Part shown: positions 46,493 to 57,965 of the stretch, piece by piece
Layout: every line of letters starts with the position of its first letter
Numbering within the stretch: the stretch's first letter is position 1
Assembly: GCA_963575745.1 (NCBI GenBank)
Contig: CAUYUJ010014771.1
Span: forward strand, 157,501-221,500
Direction: 5' to 3'
From: Prorocentrum cordatum
Taxonomy: Eukaryota > Sar > Dinophyceae > Prorocentrales > Prorocentraceae
Length of the DNA: 64,000 nt
Notes under the pieces: model-generated
The model's database searches: none
What the model saw: the letters and a program-made list of their open reading frames with translations, nothing else
What the model was told of the DNA's origin: nothing
Made by a program: the position numbers and the translations under genes

Positions 46493-46719
46493 GGCCTCCC
46501 AGATGGGGTCCGAGCAGGGGGGGGTCGGAGGATCGCGTCGCATCGCCGATGCATCGCCGATGCGGCTCGATGCGGAGCTCGATTTCCTCCACGCCGACGG
46601 CGCCGATGCATCGCCGACGTCGCCAGTGCATCGCCGACGCATCGCCACTGCATCGCCGATGCATCGGCGGTGCAGCGCGATCCTCCGATCCCATCTGCTC
46701 CGACCCCATCCAGGAGACC
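46493..46719. repeat. Foldback (MITE-like) element, copy 1 of 3
   Basis: The left arm runs from GGCCTCCCAGATGGGGTCCG through GGAGGATCGCG. The right arm CGCGATCCTCCG ... CTGCTCCGACCCCATC ... GGAGACC is its imperfect reverse complement. The centre is GCATCGCCGATGCATCG-type tandem sequence, itself palindromic. No coding capacity and no clear target duplication. Confidence 0.75.
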
Positions 46720-46804
46720 TCTAGAGTAGGTCACGACAGCGGCGCGCGAGTCAGCGCCGCAGGCCCGCGCCTTCGCGTTGCGCAGCCGCTGTGGCCGTCG
46801 GCCG

Positions 46805-46990
46805 CGAAGTCCGAGCCCTGCCCTCGCCAATCCACGATTCAGGCAGCTCGATGGCCGGCGAGGGCAGGGTTCAGAATTCGTTGAGCACGTGGCGGAATCC
46901 GGACCCTACCCCCGCCTCCCATCGATCCAGGAGAAAATCGATGGTTGGTGGGGGTAGGGTACGGATGCCTCCACCTAGACGGACCGATGC
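46805..46990. repeat. Two adjacent hairpins
   Basis: First: CCCTGCCCTCGCC at about 46815 pairs with GGCGAGGGCAGGG at about 46857. Second: CCCTACCCCC ... CCATCGAT near 46909-46927 pairs with ATCGATGG ... GGGGGTAGGG near 46937-46960. Both are strong stems with short loops. Confidence 0.8.
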
Positions 46991-47212
46991 GTTGGGTCTC
47001 GAGATGTATGTGTTGGGCGTCGCGGAGCAGCCACGAGGCGAGACTCTTCAAACGATCTCGGTGCCTGGGGGTCCGGATCCATCTGGGCTCAAGCATTCAG
47101 CTGGAGGCAATCCTTCCACCACTACTCGCTTGACCCACTACTACATCCATAATGCGCATGATGCGCGTCCACTGTTGCGGCGTCCATATGGTTGCGTACA
47201 CACTCATGGGCG

Positions 47213-47362
47213 AGTCGCGGGTGGGTCGCGGGTGGGTCGCGGGTGGGTCGCGCGTGGGTCGCGCGTGGGTCGCGCGTGGGTCGCGGGTGGGTCGCGGGTG
47301 GGTCGCGGGTGGGTCGCGGGCCAGATCGCGGGCCGGGTCGTGGGCCGGGTCGCGGGCGGGAT
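47213..47362 (-). repeat. 9-bp minisatellite CGACCCACC, array 3 (reverse orientation)
   Basis: GGGTCGCGGGTGGGTCGCGG on the + strand, the reverse complement of arrays 1 and 2. It is followed on + by a CAA/ACA tract (47370-47530), equivalent to the GTT tract that precedes the other arrays, so the order is conserved in the opposite orientation. Confidence 0.95.
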
Positions 47363-47543
47363 GGCGACAACAAACAACACAAAACAAACATCAGTCAACA
47401 ATCAACAATCAACAAACACCACCAACAACAATAACACAACCACAACAAAACATGACAAACCCAAGCAAAACAAACCAAACCAAACCAAACAACAGCAACA
47501 ATAACAACAATAACAACAACAACATCACCATTCAGTTTAATAT

Positions 47544-48277
47544 TGTTCGCTCTTATCTGCGAGCGTGCCATTCAACATGTCTATCTCAACCCTCGATACC
47601 CTCCCTCTTCGTCTTCCATCGTACCATCTAAGGGGTGTATCGTTCTTACCTGCCACGCTGTTACGAGCAGCCCCTGGCGCATGGGGAAGAGAGGACGGAC
47701 AGAAGCAAGAGTCACGGGGAGGGAGGTGGATGGAGCACGAGAGAGAAAGTAGCAGGAGAGGGGACTCGGAGCGCAACGCACGTGGCAGAACCAGACGGGC
47801 AGATCGGGCGGGCAGGCCCTAGCGGGCGGGTCGGAGAGGCGGGCCCAGGCGGCCAGGTCGAGAAGTCGTGTTGTTGATGCCTGCATCCTTCATGAATCGC
47901 GGGGAAGTCTCGAGCGATAGCGCGATTTCCGAAGAATTCGTTAGGACATCCACAGCGCGAGCGTGGTTCCTGATTGTTGAGGGCGGGGCGTCTCAATCAA
48001 TTGCACGGAAGACCCACGCGAGACCGCGATTCTTGCATATATTGTGAGGACGTCCCGCGGGAGAGCACGATTTGGGAATACATTGTGAGGAAGTATCAGG
48101 CGGGAGATGCTGTTGTTGTACAGCGGGGGCCGGGGGCCCAGTTCGGTGTCAGTCCATTTTCTGTATGAAAAACAGGGTGCGAGCCCGGGAGAAGCGCTAA
48201 AATTGAAAAATTCAATTGTTACCAGGGGGTCCATCATAATCGTTTGTGATCAGTCAGAGTTCGACACTCGTAACAAG
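47544..48277 (+). repeat. ~740-bp dispersed unit, copy 1 of 5
   Basis: Starts TGTTCGCTCTTATCTGC, then the CCTCGATACC block, CCCCTGGCGCATGGGGAAGAG, an ACGTGGCAGAACCAGACGGG block, and GGCGGGCCCAGGCGGCCAGG. Then come several GAGAGCGCGATTCC-like short repeats and a GGGGGCCCA..TTGGTG-like end. No ORF is shared across copies, so it is taken as noncoding. Confidence 0.85.
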
Positions 48278-49103
48278 TGTGTTTACCCTTATCCGCTCGC
48301 GTGCCATTCAAAACGTATATCCCAAACCATCGGTACCCGCCCTGTCCGTCTGCGATCATAGCTCCTGGGGGTATATCTTCCTGTACTGCCGCGCGTAATG
48401 GGCGCAGCCCCTGAAACAGGGGAAGAGAGGACGGATGGAAGGGGGAGGGAAAAAGGAAGGAACACGGGATAAGCAAAAGGGGGGGCTAGGAAGAGAAAGC
48501 ACGTGGCAGAATCAGACGGGGCCATCAGGCGGGTAGGCCGGAACGGGCGGGTCAGGAAGGCGGGCCTAAGCAGCCAGGTCGAGAAAGCGTGCAGCTGAAG
48601 CGATGGTACGGCATGAATCGCGAGGGGATCTCGAGCGACAGCGCGATTCCCATCGGGAGAAAAGGCCACAGCGAAAGCGTCATTCCTGAGTGTCGAGGGC
48701 GAGGCGTCGGAATAAATTGTGAGGAAATCCTACGCGGGAGCGCGATTCCTGCATACATTGTGAGGACGTCCCGCGCGAGAGCGCGATTTTGGAGTAACGT
48801 GTGGGGACGGATTTAGGCTGGAGCCGTTGTTATTGTAGCTCGGGGCCCAGCAACATAGTTTGGTGACACCACAATTCCCCTGATCAAAGGCAGGGTGCGA
48901 GCCCCGAGCGGGGCACTTCAATTGAAACATACAATGGTTACTGGACGGGGGCATCAATTATATGTTTTGTGTAGAAGTGAGAGCTCAACAACGACAAAAG
49001 CACCAGCAGCAACAACAACACCACAAGCAACAGCAACACCAACAATAACAACAACACCATCATCATCAACAACAACAACAACCGCAGCAGTAATCATTTT
49101 AAG
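48278..49103 (+). repeat. ~740-bp dispersed unit, copy 2 of 5, with CAA tail
   Basis: Same block order as copy 1; it ends in a CAA/ACC-rich tract at about 48988-49095. Confidence 0.85.
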
Positions 49104-49990
49104 ACTGTTCGCTCTTATCTGCTCGCGTGCCACTCGAAATGTGTATCCCGAATCCTCGATACCCGCCCTCTTCGTCTTCGTTCGTACCCCCTTGGGGTTT
49201 TATCTTTCTGACCTGCAACGTGCATTACGTGCAGCCCGTGAGGCAGGGGAAGAGAGGACGGATGGAAGGAAGGGGCAAGGGGGAGGGAGGAGCATGGAGC
49301 AATAGAGAGAGAGAGAGAGAGAGTAGCATTAGGGGGGCTAGGAGCAGAACGCACGTGGCATAACCAAACGGGCAGACCGGGCGAGTAGACCCTTGCGGGC
49401 GCGTCGGGAAGTCGAGCCCAGGCGGCCAGGTCGAGCAGGCGGGGTGCTTAAGCGTGCGTCTTGCATGAATTGGAGGAGGTCTCAAGCGATGGCGCGATTT
49501 CCCAAATAAATCGCGAAGACATCCACAGCGAGAGCGTAGTTCCTGAGTGTCGAGGGCGCGGCGCTTAAACAAATTGCGAGGAAGTCCCACGCGAGAGCGC
49601 GACTCCTGCATAACTTGTTAGGACGTCCCGCGCGATGTGGGAATACATTGTGAGGACGTATGGCTGGAGCCGCTGTTGTTGTAAACCGGGGGCCCGCGGC
49701 CCAGTTTGGTGACACTGCCTTTTTTGCCAAAAAAGTGCGAACCCTGGGAGAACCACTGTACTTGAAAAAACACACCAGTTACCAGAGAGGGGGGATCAAC
49801 AATATTTATCCCTTGGAAATGAGAACTCAACCTCAACAACAACAGCAACAGCACCAGCAACAGCACCAGCATCAACAACAACCACTAACAACAACAACAA
49901 CAACAGCAGCAGCAGCAGCAACCGCAACAACAATAGCAACAGCAACAGCAACAGCACCAGCACAAACAACAACACTCATCAGTTTACCAG
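49104..49990 (+). repeat. ~740-bp dispersed unit, copy 3 of 5, with CAA/CAG tail
   Basis: Same block order, with an internal GA dinucleotide run at about 49304-49324 and a CAA/CAG-rich tail from about 49830. Confidence 0.85.
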
Positions 49991-50704
49991 AATGCGTTAT
50001 CATTTTGTATGCAGCATGCATCCATCATGATCGTTTCCGTATCATGTTTTTTTTTGTTGCACTGGGCGCCCGAAATTCTTTTACCCAGATCTCCCGCCCG
50101 AGGTTACAACATCGGTCGTGTGCTATTCGTTTCATCGCGCGCCCCATGATAAGCTCCCCGAGGGGAGGCGTTGGCGAGTCCATGGCAAAATCTATCTCTG
50201 CCCTGGCATTGCGCATGGGCCCCGTCCGTGACAACTGGCCCCGCCTTCGGGCGCGCGACGGCAGCACAAAACACTGATGGGGGAGTCGGAGGAGGCGGAG
50301 AAGGGCAACGAGGGGAAGGAGAGGTAAGTTAATGAGGTCGGAAGGGGAATGATGCGGGGAGGGAGGAGGAGGACGGTGGCGAAAACCATGAGAGAGCGGG
50401 GCCGAACTGCGGTTTGCGCGCCGTTCACGGCGGACTCCTTTTGACGTTGCCTCCGAGATCTCGTGATCCAGGGCCTGGCGTCCGGCTCCAGCTTTCCGCG
50501 AGACCCCGCAGTGACGGGGGACGTATTCCCGCCTCCTGCTCCCCATCCTCCACCTCCGTCTTTCGCTTTTTCTGTCGTCTCATTTATTCCCTACCTAGGC
50601 TCTGCCTAGAAGGGTTCTTACTGTCTTGGCTTAAAGGGGCCGGGCAGTGGAACTCGCCCCGGGCGGTTCCCCCAGGATCCGCCCCGCGGTTCCCCCAGTT
50701 ACGT
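49991..50704. other. No gene seen
   Basis: Unique sequence separating the first three ~740-bp units from the pentamer arrays. No domain recognised. Confidence 0.5.
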
Positions 50705-51030
50705 TCCCTTAGCTTAGCGTTGCTTATCTCATCTTAGCTTAGCTTATTTCATATTAGCTTAGCTTAGCTTCATCTTAGTTCAGATGTATCTTAGCTTAGC
50801 TGACCTTCATCTTAGCTTCGCTGAGCTTTAGCATAGCAGAGCACAGCAGAGCATAGCGTAGCGTAGCGCAGCATAGCGCAGCATAACATATCATAGCATA
50901 GCCCAGCATAGCATAGCATAGCGCAGCATAACATAGCATAGCATAGCATAGCGCAGCACAGCACAGCACAGCATAGCACAGCGCAGCATAGCATAGCATG
51001 GCATAGCATAGCATAGCATAACAACTAATG
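50705..51030. repeat. Pentamer arrays AGCTT then AGCAT
   Basis: TTAGCTTAGC-type units (about 50705-50830) give way to GCATAGCATA-type units with GCACA and GCGCA variants (about 50830-51022). The two halves look like variants of one 5-bp repeat. Cys/Tyr/Met frames are artefacts. Confidence 0.95.
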
Positions 51031-51116
51031 CTGCTTTCCTAGGGGCTCTAACTTCTAGGTAGGGTCGCACTGGGGTAATTCCCCAATCGGTGCTTGCAGA
51101 CCCCGGAGGCTATCCA

Positions 51117-51147
51117 AGCCGAGCTCGCACTTAGTGCGAGCTCGGCT
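51117..51147. repeat. Perfect 14-bp inverted repeat, 3-base loop
   Basis: AGCCGAGCTCGCAC, then TTA, then GTGCGAGCTCGGCT. A strong hairpin on either strand. There is no T-run, so it is not a classical terminator. Confidence 0.9.
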
Positions 51148-52304
51148 AGTAGCCGCTATGTCAGACGAACCTTGGTGTATACGGGGAAAACCAAGGGGGT
51201 CTTGGTGTATACGAGACACGCGCGCTCAGAGTTTTCACGCGGGTTCAACTTATCGTCCCGTCTCCAGAGAGGGTTTGGTGTATACGGGGGGTCGAACCTG
51301 GGGCCGAAACGAGCACTAACAGAAGAGGACGCTGCGTCCGTGTGATCCCGCCGATGACAGCAGAGGGGGCGGGGGGGGGGGGGGGGGCAGTCAGGTCGCA
51401 TCTTTCGCCACCCCCCGGCCTGGCGCGTCTGCCAAGCACGTGGAGGGGAGCACGATGGATCATCATATCAGGCATGGGAGCGTCTTGCAGCGCCTCGCGG
51501 ATCCAAACGACAAGTCCGTTCGTCCTGAAAAGCGCCGACGCGTGTCCACAGTGAGAGCTTTGGAGCTGAGAGATAACGTTGTTCAGCCAGGGGACAGTTC
51601 TCACACAGGCACCCACCCACGACCCGCGTTAAGCCTAACATATGCCAACGCACGGCTCGGTACTGGCACTGCAGGCGCCCTGGCGGATTATGAAGGATTT
51701 TGCGGGTGTGCCGGACTGACGGGTTTCCAGTGGTGATAATAAGTCAATCGCCATGTGGCAATGTTGGGAATGGTTCGTGAAGTTGTTCAGGCACCTGGAT
51801 CAATGATGCACATATAGCCTGTCTCGTGCGGGGTGGCTCGTGTGCATGTGGCACGCGCGGCTTAAACATCGCGTTTACGTTGCGGACAAAGGAGGCAGTG
51901 TGCCCCCGCGATTTTTCCACCAGGGTGTCCCGCAGAGCCTTGGTGTATATGAAAGGCGTCACCCAGTCTTGACGACATCTCCTCCAGCGCACTTCAGCAT
52001 CTCCAGCCTGGATGGCACATCCCGTTCACAATCGCCCTGCCCACGCCTTGCTTCCAGGTCGCCACGCCCGAATGGCCCAAAACCTTCGGGAGAGGCCCCG
52101 CAACCTTTGGGAGAGCACCCGGAGCCCCTTGGACAGCCTCTGGAGCCCATTGGACAGCCTCTTCGGGTGCTCTTGGGAGTTGATGGGCGCTTCCTCAGGG
52201 CGCTCGCGGTGCCTTCGTTTGTTTTGTTGCTGGAATTTCGGAGGCCGCCCGAAGCCAGCCTTTCAGAAGCGATGCGGAGTCGATGGTCGCGCGACACAAC
52301 AGAA
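51148..52304. other. No gene seen; recurrent TTGGTGTATACG motif
   Basis: TTGGTGTATACG or a close variant occurs near 51172, 51210, 51274 and 51930. A G-run lies at about 51369-51388. No coding domain. Confidence 0.5.
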
Positions 52305-53010
52305 AACAAGGAACTATTGCATGGGAGCGTTGTTGTTGTAGGGTGGCCGACTTGCTTCGCCAACGCGCAAGCACATGTTCATTGCAAAAAACATGAAACT
52401 ATCGAGCGGGAGCGCTGGCTTTGCTGGAGGTCGGCATTTCGGCGGCGAGCAAAATAGCGCCAGTCCTAAACAATAATCAAAGAAGTATCGAGCGATATCT
52501 TTGGTTTTGCTGGGGGGTTCGGCTCGCTTTCGGGGGCGAACAACAGCGCTAGTCCTCAGGTAAACCCAAATTTATACAGCGGAGGCGTCTTTTGTTGTAG
52601 GGGTGGGCCCTCTGCGGCGCCGACGTGAAAGCGCTCCTCCTGAGCAGAAATCAAGGAACTATCGAGGGGGAGCGTTGGATTTGTTGGAGGGCCAGCTTTC
52701 GGCGGCGAGCAAGATGGCGCCAGTCCTAAGTTGGAATCAAGGAAGTATCGTGCGGGAGCGCTGGTTTTAATGGAGGGCTTGTTATCGGCGGCGAGCCAGA
52801 GCGCCAGTCCGGAGTAAAAACTAAGGCAATATCGAGCGGGAGCATCGTTGTTTGTAAGTGGGTCTGGTTGCGGTGCCGGGGCGGGAGCGCCGATCCTGAA
52901 CCTAAATAAGGAAGTATCGAACGGGAGCGCCGGTTTTGCTGGAAAGGCGGATTTCGGCGGTGAGCAAGAGCCTCGGTTCTGAGCAAAAGGTGACGAAGGA
53001 TCGAACCGGA
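52305..53010 (+). repeat. ~83-bp satellite, about nine units
   Basis: GAACTATCGAGCGGGAGCG-like starts recur near 52312, 52396, 52480, 52660, 52743, 52830, 52913 and 52993. Each is followed by TTTTGCTGGAGG-like and TCGGCGGCGAGCAA-like blocks and AGCGCCAGTCCT. The short GAGCGGGAGCG motif also appears in the ~740-bp units. Confidence 0.85.
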
Positions 53011-53110
53011 GCGTTTTTGTTGTTGTTGTTGGTGGTGGTGTTGGTGTTGGTGTTGGTGTTGGTGTTGGTGTTGGCGTTGGCGTTGTTGTTGTTGTTGTTG
53101 TTGTTGGGGG
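53011..53110. repeat. GTT/GGT trinucleotide tract
   Basis: GTTGTTGTTGTT passing into GGTGTTGGTGTT units and back, directly after the ~83-bp satellite. Confidence 0.9.
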
Positions 53111-53273
53111 GCGTTTGGTGGTTCCCGCAGCGCGCGAACGCAAACCGAATTTCAATAATAATGCCGCCAACGCAAAGGCGAGAGCGCCAAAGCGCCTGTA
53201 GGGTGTCCAGCACGAATACTTGTATAATAATTGGTAGTCAACAGCAGCAGCAACAACAACAATCATTTTAAGG

Positions 53274-54000
53274 TTGTACGAGCGTACTTGCTCGAGTGCC
53301 GTTCAATGCGTATATCCCAAGCCCTTGATTCCCGCCTTCTTCGTCTTCGTTCGTGCGGCCATACGGTTACATATGTCTCCCGTGTTACGTGTATTTCGTG
53401 CGGCCCATAAGGCAGGGGAACAGAAGACGGATGCAAGGAAGAAACAAGGGGGACGGAGGAGGATGATGGAGCACGAGAGAGAGAAGCAGGAGGGGGCGGT
53501 TAGGAGTAGAAAACACGTGGCTGAACCAGACGGGCTGATCTGGCGGCTAGACCCTAACAGGCCAGTCGGGAAGGCTGGCCCAGGTGGCCACGTCGAGCAG
53601 GCGGGTTGTTGAAGCGTACGTCCTGCATGAACCGCGAAGAAGTTCCGAACGATAGCGCGATTCCCAAATAAACAGTGAGGATATACACAGCGAGGGCGCG
53701 ATTCCTGTATACATTGTGGGGACGTCCCGCGCGAGAAATACATTGTGAGGAACTATCAGGCGGGAGCCCCTGTTGTTGTACCCGGGGCCAACAACAGTCC
53801 CCCCTGGGCCTTTACACATGCGAGACCTGGGAGAAGCACTTGACTTGAAAACTGCACAACGGTTGCTGGGCAAGGGGGTCAACCATAGTCATTCTTCAGA
53901 AGGGAGAATTCAACACCACCATGAACAACAGCAACAATAACACCAACACCAACAACAACAACAACAAACAACACCAACAACAACAACAAACATAGTTAGC
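53274..54000 (+). repeat. ~740-bp dispersed unit, copy 4 of 5, with CAA tail
   Basis: Same order of blocks as copies 1-3. The tail of CAA/ACC triplets is at about 53920-53993. Confidence 0.85.
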
Positions 54001-54745
54001 CTGTTCGTTTGTGCCGGCTCGCGTGGCACTCAGCACGTATGTGCCGAACCCTCGGTACCCGCTCTCTTCGCCTTCGATCGTACCCCTTTGGGGGTATACC
54101 TTCAGCACCTGCCGCGCATTCTAGGCGCAGCCCCTGGAACAATGGAAGAGAGGACGCATGGAAAGCGGGAGGGAGAAGGATGGAACACGGGATTCGCAGG
54201 AGGGGGGTTAGGAAGAGAAAACACGTGGCAGAACCAGAAGGGCCCATCGGGCGGGTAGACCCTAACGGGCGAGTCGGGAAGGCGGGCCCAAGTGGCCAGG
54301 TCGAGAAGACGTGTTGCTGAAGCGTGAATATTGCATGCGTCGCGAGGAGAGATCGAGCGATGGCGCGATTCCCAAGTAAATCGTGAGAAAGGCTAGAGCG
54401 AGAGCGTGATTCCTGAGTGCCGAGGCCGCGGTGTCTGAATACATTGCGAGGAGGTCCCACGCGAGAGCGCGATTCCTATATAATTTGTGGGGAATTCCTG
54501 CGCGAGAGCGCGAATTGAGAATGCTCTGTCAGGGGCGGGAACCGTTGTTGTTGTAACTCGGGGGCCACGGGGTTCAGTTTGGCGACGCCCAGCTTCCCGT
54601 TGTAAAAAAAGAAAGGAAACAAACAAGAAAAACAACAGGGTGCGAGCCTAGGGATGAACACTTCAATTGAACGGTAGAATGGTTATGTGAGGGGGGAAGT
54701 AAGAATACTTGATCTTTACATGCAGAGTTCAACCACCACCTCAAT
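54001..54745 (+). repeat. ~740-bp dispersed unit, copy 5 of 5
   Basis: Starts CTGTTCGTTTGTGCCGG and keeps the block order; it ends near 54745 without a long CAA tract. Confidence 0.85.
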
Positions 54746-57244
54746 AGCAACAACCGCCGCACGGCGCGACAAATGAATGCGGACATTAGGACAGCGTTGA
54801 CAAAACAACAGCGCCACATGTTGCATTGACCATGTGAAGCATCGGGTGACCCAACTCGTCGTTTTTTTCCTGTCCATTCAGAACCCCGAATCATCAGGGC
54901 CGGGGGTGGTCAGGAATAGCTCCATATTCGTGCTTCGGGGGCCGAAGCTGGGTCGTCCGAAACCTGGGATATCCTGGATTATTCGGGGTGGTCAGCCCAG
55001 ACCAGAGCCATCCGGGATGATTCGGGCGTCCAACCCATTCTCGTTCTTCTTAGGTTTGCTTCGTGGCGCCTCTCCGCCGCAAGCGCCAGTAAGCCTGCAC
55101 GGGACGTGCAGGCAGAAAAGGCAAGGCTTCTTCGGGCACGGCGACGTTGAGCGAGCGAGAGGATGAATAGGTATGGCATGGCGTCTAATCAATCCTCGTC
55201 CTCCTCCCACTCCTCGCCACCTTTGCCACCGCCCGCGGACCTTCTCGGTGCCAGCCAAGCAGTCCGGGGCAGCTGCTCCCGTCCATCCTCCCTTCCGTCG
55301 TCGGCATCCTGGCGTCCTCGTCTTCGCGTTGCACTCTTCCGGCAGCAAACCAGGGGAGCCTTCGCCATTATATGCATGTACATACATTTACACATACACA
55401 CAGACAGCCTCCAGTGGATTGCGAAGGCCTTGCGGCCTGTGCCGCCGGCCCTGGAGGCCATGGAAACGCGGGGGGGGGTGAAGGAGGAGGAGGTGAAGAG
55501 GGAGGAAGGGTGGAGGAGGCAATTGAGGGAGCAGGCGGGGGAAAAAATGATGAGGAAGAGGAGCATGATGAGGAGGAGGAAAAGGAGCAGGCACAGGAGG
55601 GGCACGAGGAGGGAAAGCAACGGTGGATGGAGGAGGTGGCAGGAAACAATCAAAATCATTACAGAATTTTCGGGGCTCTACCTGGCCCCCTCCTGGAGCA
55701 TCCCCGGGATTTACCTCCGGTCCCCCCCCCCCGCACGCAGGAGGAGGAGGAGGAGGAGGAGGTGGTGGAGGAGGAGAACCAGGAGCAGGAGGAGAGGAGC
55801 GAAGAGCAGAGGGAGGAGGGAGAACATTAACAGTACGGGCTCCGGGGGCCGTAAGAAACGGACCCGAGGTGAAAACCTACATCGGATGGACCCAGGAAGA
55901 GTGCGGGGAACGATGTTGAGCGGGTTTGGGTTGGAGAAAGAAGAGGAGTGGTCGTGGAGGTTTCGAGGATCGAGGATCGAGGCTTTGAGCGTTTCGGCAC
56001 CTGCCCTCCCCAGGTCCCTCTTTCCCGGCGGAGAAGGGATGAAAGGAAAGGGGCTCCCCCTCGTGATGCAATGTTGGCGCGTCTGGAGTTTTTCTGGGCT
56101 CCGAAATCGCAGCGAGGGAGGCGTCGTATCTGACCCAGGACCATCCCCCGCCACCCGTCCCGGGTCTCACCTTGGTACCCCCCCGGGACGCCCCCCCCCC
56201 CCCCCTCCCCGGCGGTGAAGGAGTTCTCGGAGGGGGCCTTTTGGGGGTAGTTCTGGGGCCTCTTGGGAGGCTGTTGGGGGCCGCTTGGGAGCATCGTGGG
56301 GGCCTCTGAGAGCTTTCTGGGGGTTTCTTGGGGGCCTCTTGAGGCTTCGTGGGGAGCTTCTCAGGGGCCTATGGGGGCCTCCTGGGAGCTTCTGAGGCCG
56401 AGGGTTCGAAATGTCCGGTCGAGTCTCCAGTCTGGGCTCTCTCTTGGAGGCGTCTTGGGCGATATTGGGGCGGTTTGGGGGGCCTTTTGGCCTGTCTTCG
56501 AGCGTCGGGAAGCTGACAAGGCGAGAATGCCCAAATCTTTCAAAATCTGAAGGGAATCTATGATTTTTGCTCTTTGGCGTCCTCTTGGGAGTGCCCTTGG
56601 ATTGGGAACTTCCGAAGCTGTCTGGAGGCTATCGCGACTTGGACCGATACTTCGGCGATTCGGGGCCCTCGAGGATATTCTTGGGGGCCTCTCGGGGCAC
56701 TTTTGCCACGTCTTGGGGATTGTCTGGGCTCCCTAACCGTCCGGAGGCTAGTCGTATCTTACCCGGGACCCCCCCGGAACCTCCCTTGGGACCCCCTCCC
56801 CGGGACCCCCGCCCCGGCGGGGAAGGGCTTCCCTTCGACTCAACTACAGCGCTGCTCAATTTCGCTGTGGCTGGCGCGCTCGAGGAGGAGGAGGGCCCGG
56901 TGAAAGTGGAGGTAGCGGCGCCAGGCTCAGGGAAAGAGAGGGGACCGGCGACGGCGACAGCGACGACGACGACGACAACAACGACCACGACGACGACGAG
57001 GACGAGTCAAACGGAACAGCCTCTTCCACACGCCGACAGGGTCAGCGGATTCTCCTTGGGCCTCAGAGAGGGAGGGTGGCGGTGCATAAATCACCATTGC
57101 GAGCCGGCGATTTATACACACCCACCCTCACTTGAAGGCACAAGCAAATTTCGTCGGCGGGTGTCTGTGTATATATTTTCGTGGCGTCTTGTATTTCCTC
57201 GGACTTTAATATGTAGAGTGCACTGGCGGGAGCTTGCTTGTAGG
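54746..57244. other. No gene recognised; purine-rich and G-rich stretches
   Basis: GAG-rich tract at about 55475-55615 and 55740-55830. C-run at about 56193-56208. GGCCTCTTGGGAG-type phrases at 56255-56480. A GAC/ACG triplet tract lies at about 56945-57003. A long + frame from 55163 is low complexity and not called. Confidence 0.45.
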
Positions 57245-57350
57245 AGTCGATCATCAAGCGCCGATGTAGCGTCAATTAGCGCCGATGTAGCGTCGGTGAG
57301 CGTCGCTGAGCGTCGATCAGCCTCGACTAGCGTCGCTTAGCGTCGATTCG
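57245..57350. repeat. Short GCGTCG-type repeat, locus 2
   Basis: GCCGATGTAGCGTC, GAGCGTCGCTGAGCGTCG and TAGCGTCGCTTAGCGTCG units, about 12 bp apart. Confidence 0.75.
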
Positions 57351-57797
57351 CAAGAGCCAGGAAAATGGCATGGGAGGCTCCCGCGAGTTGCCACCGAACA
57401 TTCCCTCTTGGTAATTAGCAGCGGTCGTGAAGCTCAGGGGTGCGGGGGGAGGGTGGAGTTCTGTAGTCACGAGGTATCCCATCAAGATTTGTCTCGTTCG
57501 CCCGCTCTCCCGGAGAGAAGGAAAACGGCACCACCAACACTAGCGATGCCACCTCCAGCGAGGAGGTCCACGATGCCTCCCAGACCTGGCGATAGGGGAT
57601 GCATTCTTGAGCGGGAAAGGCCCCCCCGTGGCTCCTCGCGCTGGTGGTGATGCCGCTTTCTCGCAACTTGTAGCCCTGGAGGTCTGGACCCCTTCCCCAG
57701 GACTGGCGCTTCGATCCGAGTCTTTTCTTGCCCTGGGGCCCAGCAAGGGGCCACTGGAGAACGAAATTTGCCCCAAATCGTCCGTCGTGATCTTCCC
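57351..57797. other. No gene seen
   Basis: Unique sequence before foldback copy 2. ORFs on both strands are short and unrecognised. Confidence 0.5.
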
Positions 57798-57965
57798 GGC
57801 CTTCCAACTGGGGTCCAAGCAAATGGGGCCGGAGGATCGCGCCGCATCGCCGATGCATCGGCGATGCAGCTCGATGTGGGACCCGACTTTCTCCACGCCG
57901 ACGCCGCCGATGCATCGGCGATGCATCGGGATCCTCCGAGCCCGTTGACCCCAATCTGGGTGGCC
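57798..57965. repeat. Foldback (MITE-like) element, copy 2 of 3
   Basis: Left arm GGCCTTCCAACTGGGGTCC ... GGAGGATCGCG; right arm GGATCCTCCG ... GACCCCAATCTGGGTGGCC. Central GCATCGCCGATGCATCGGCG units as in copies 1 and 3, but a shorter centre. Confidence 0.75.

Noticed and set aside
55163-56218. 351-codon + frame
   Set aside because: Mostly Ser/Pro, Glu/Arg and Arg runs over low-complexity DNA; no recognisable domain.
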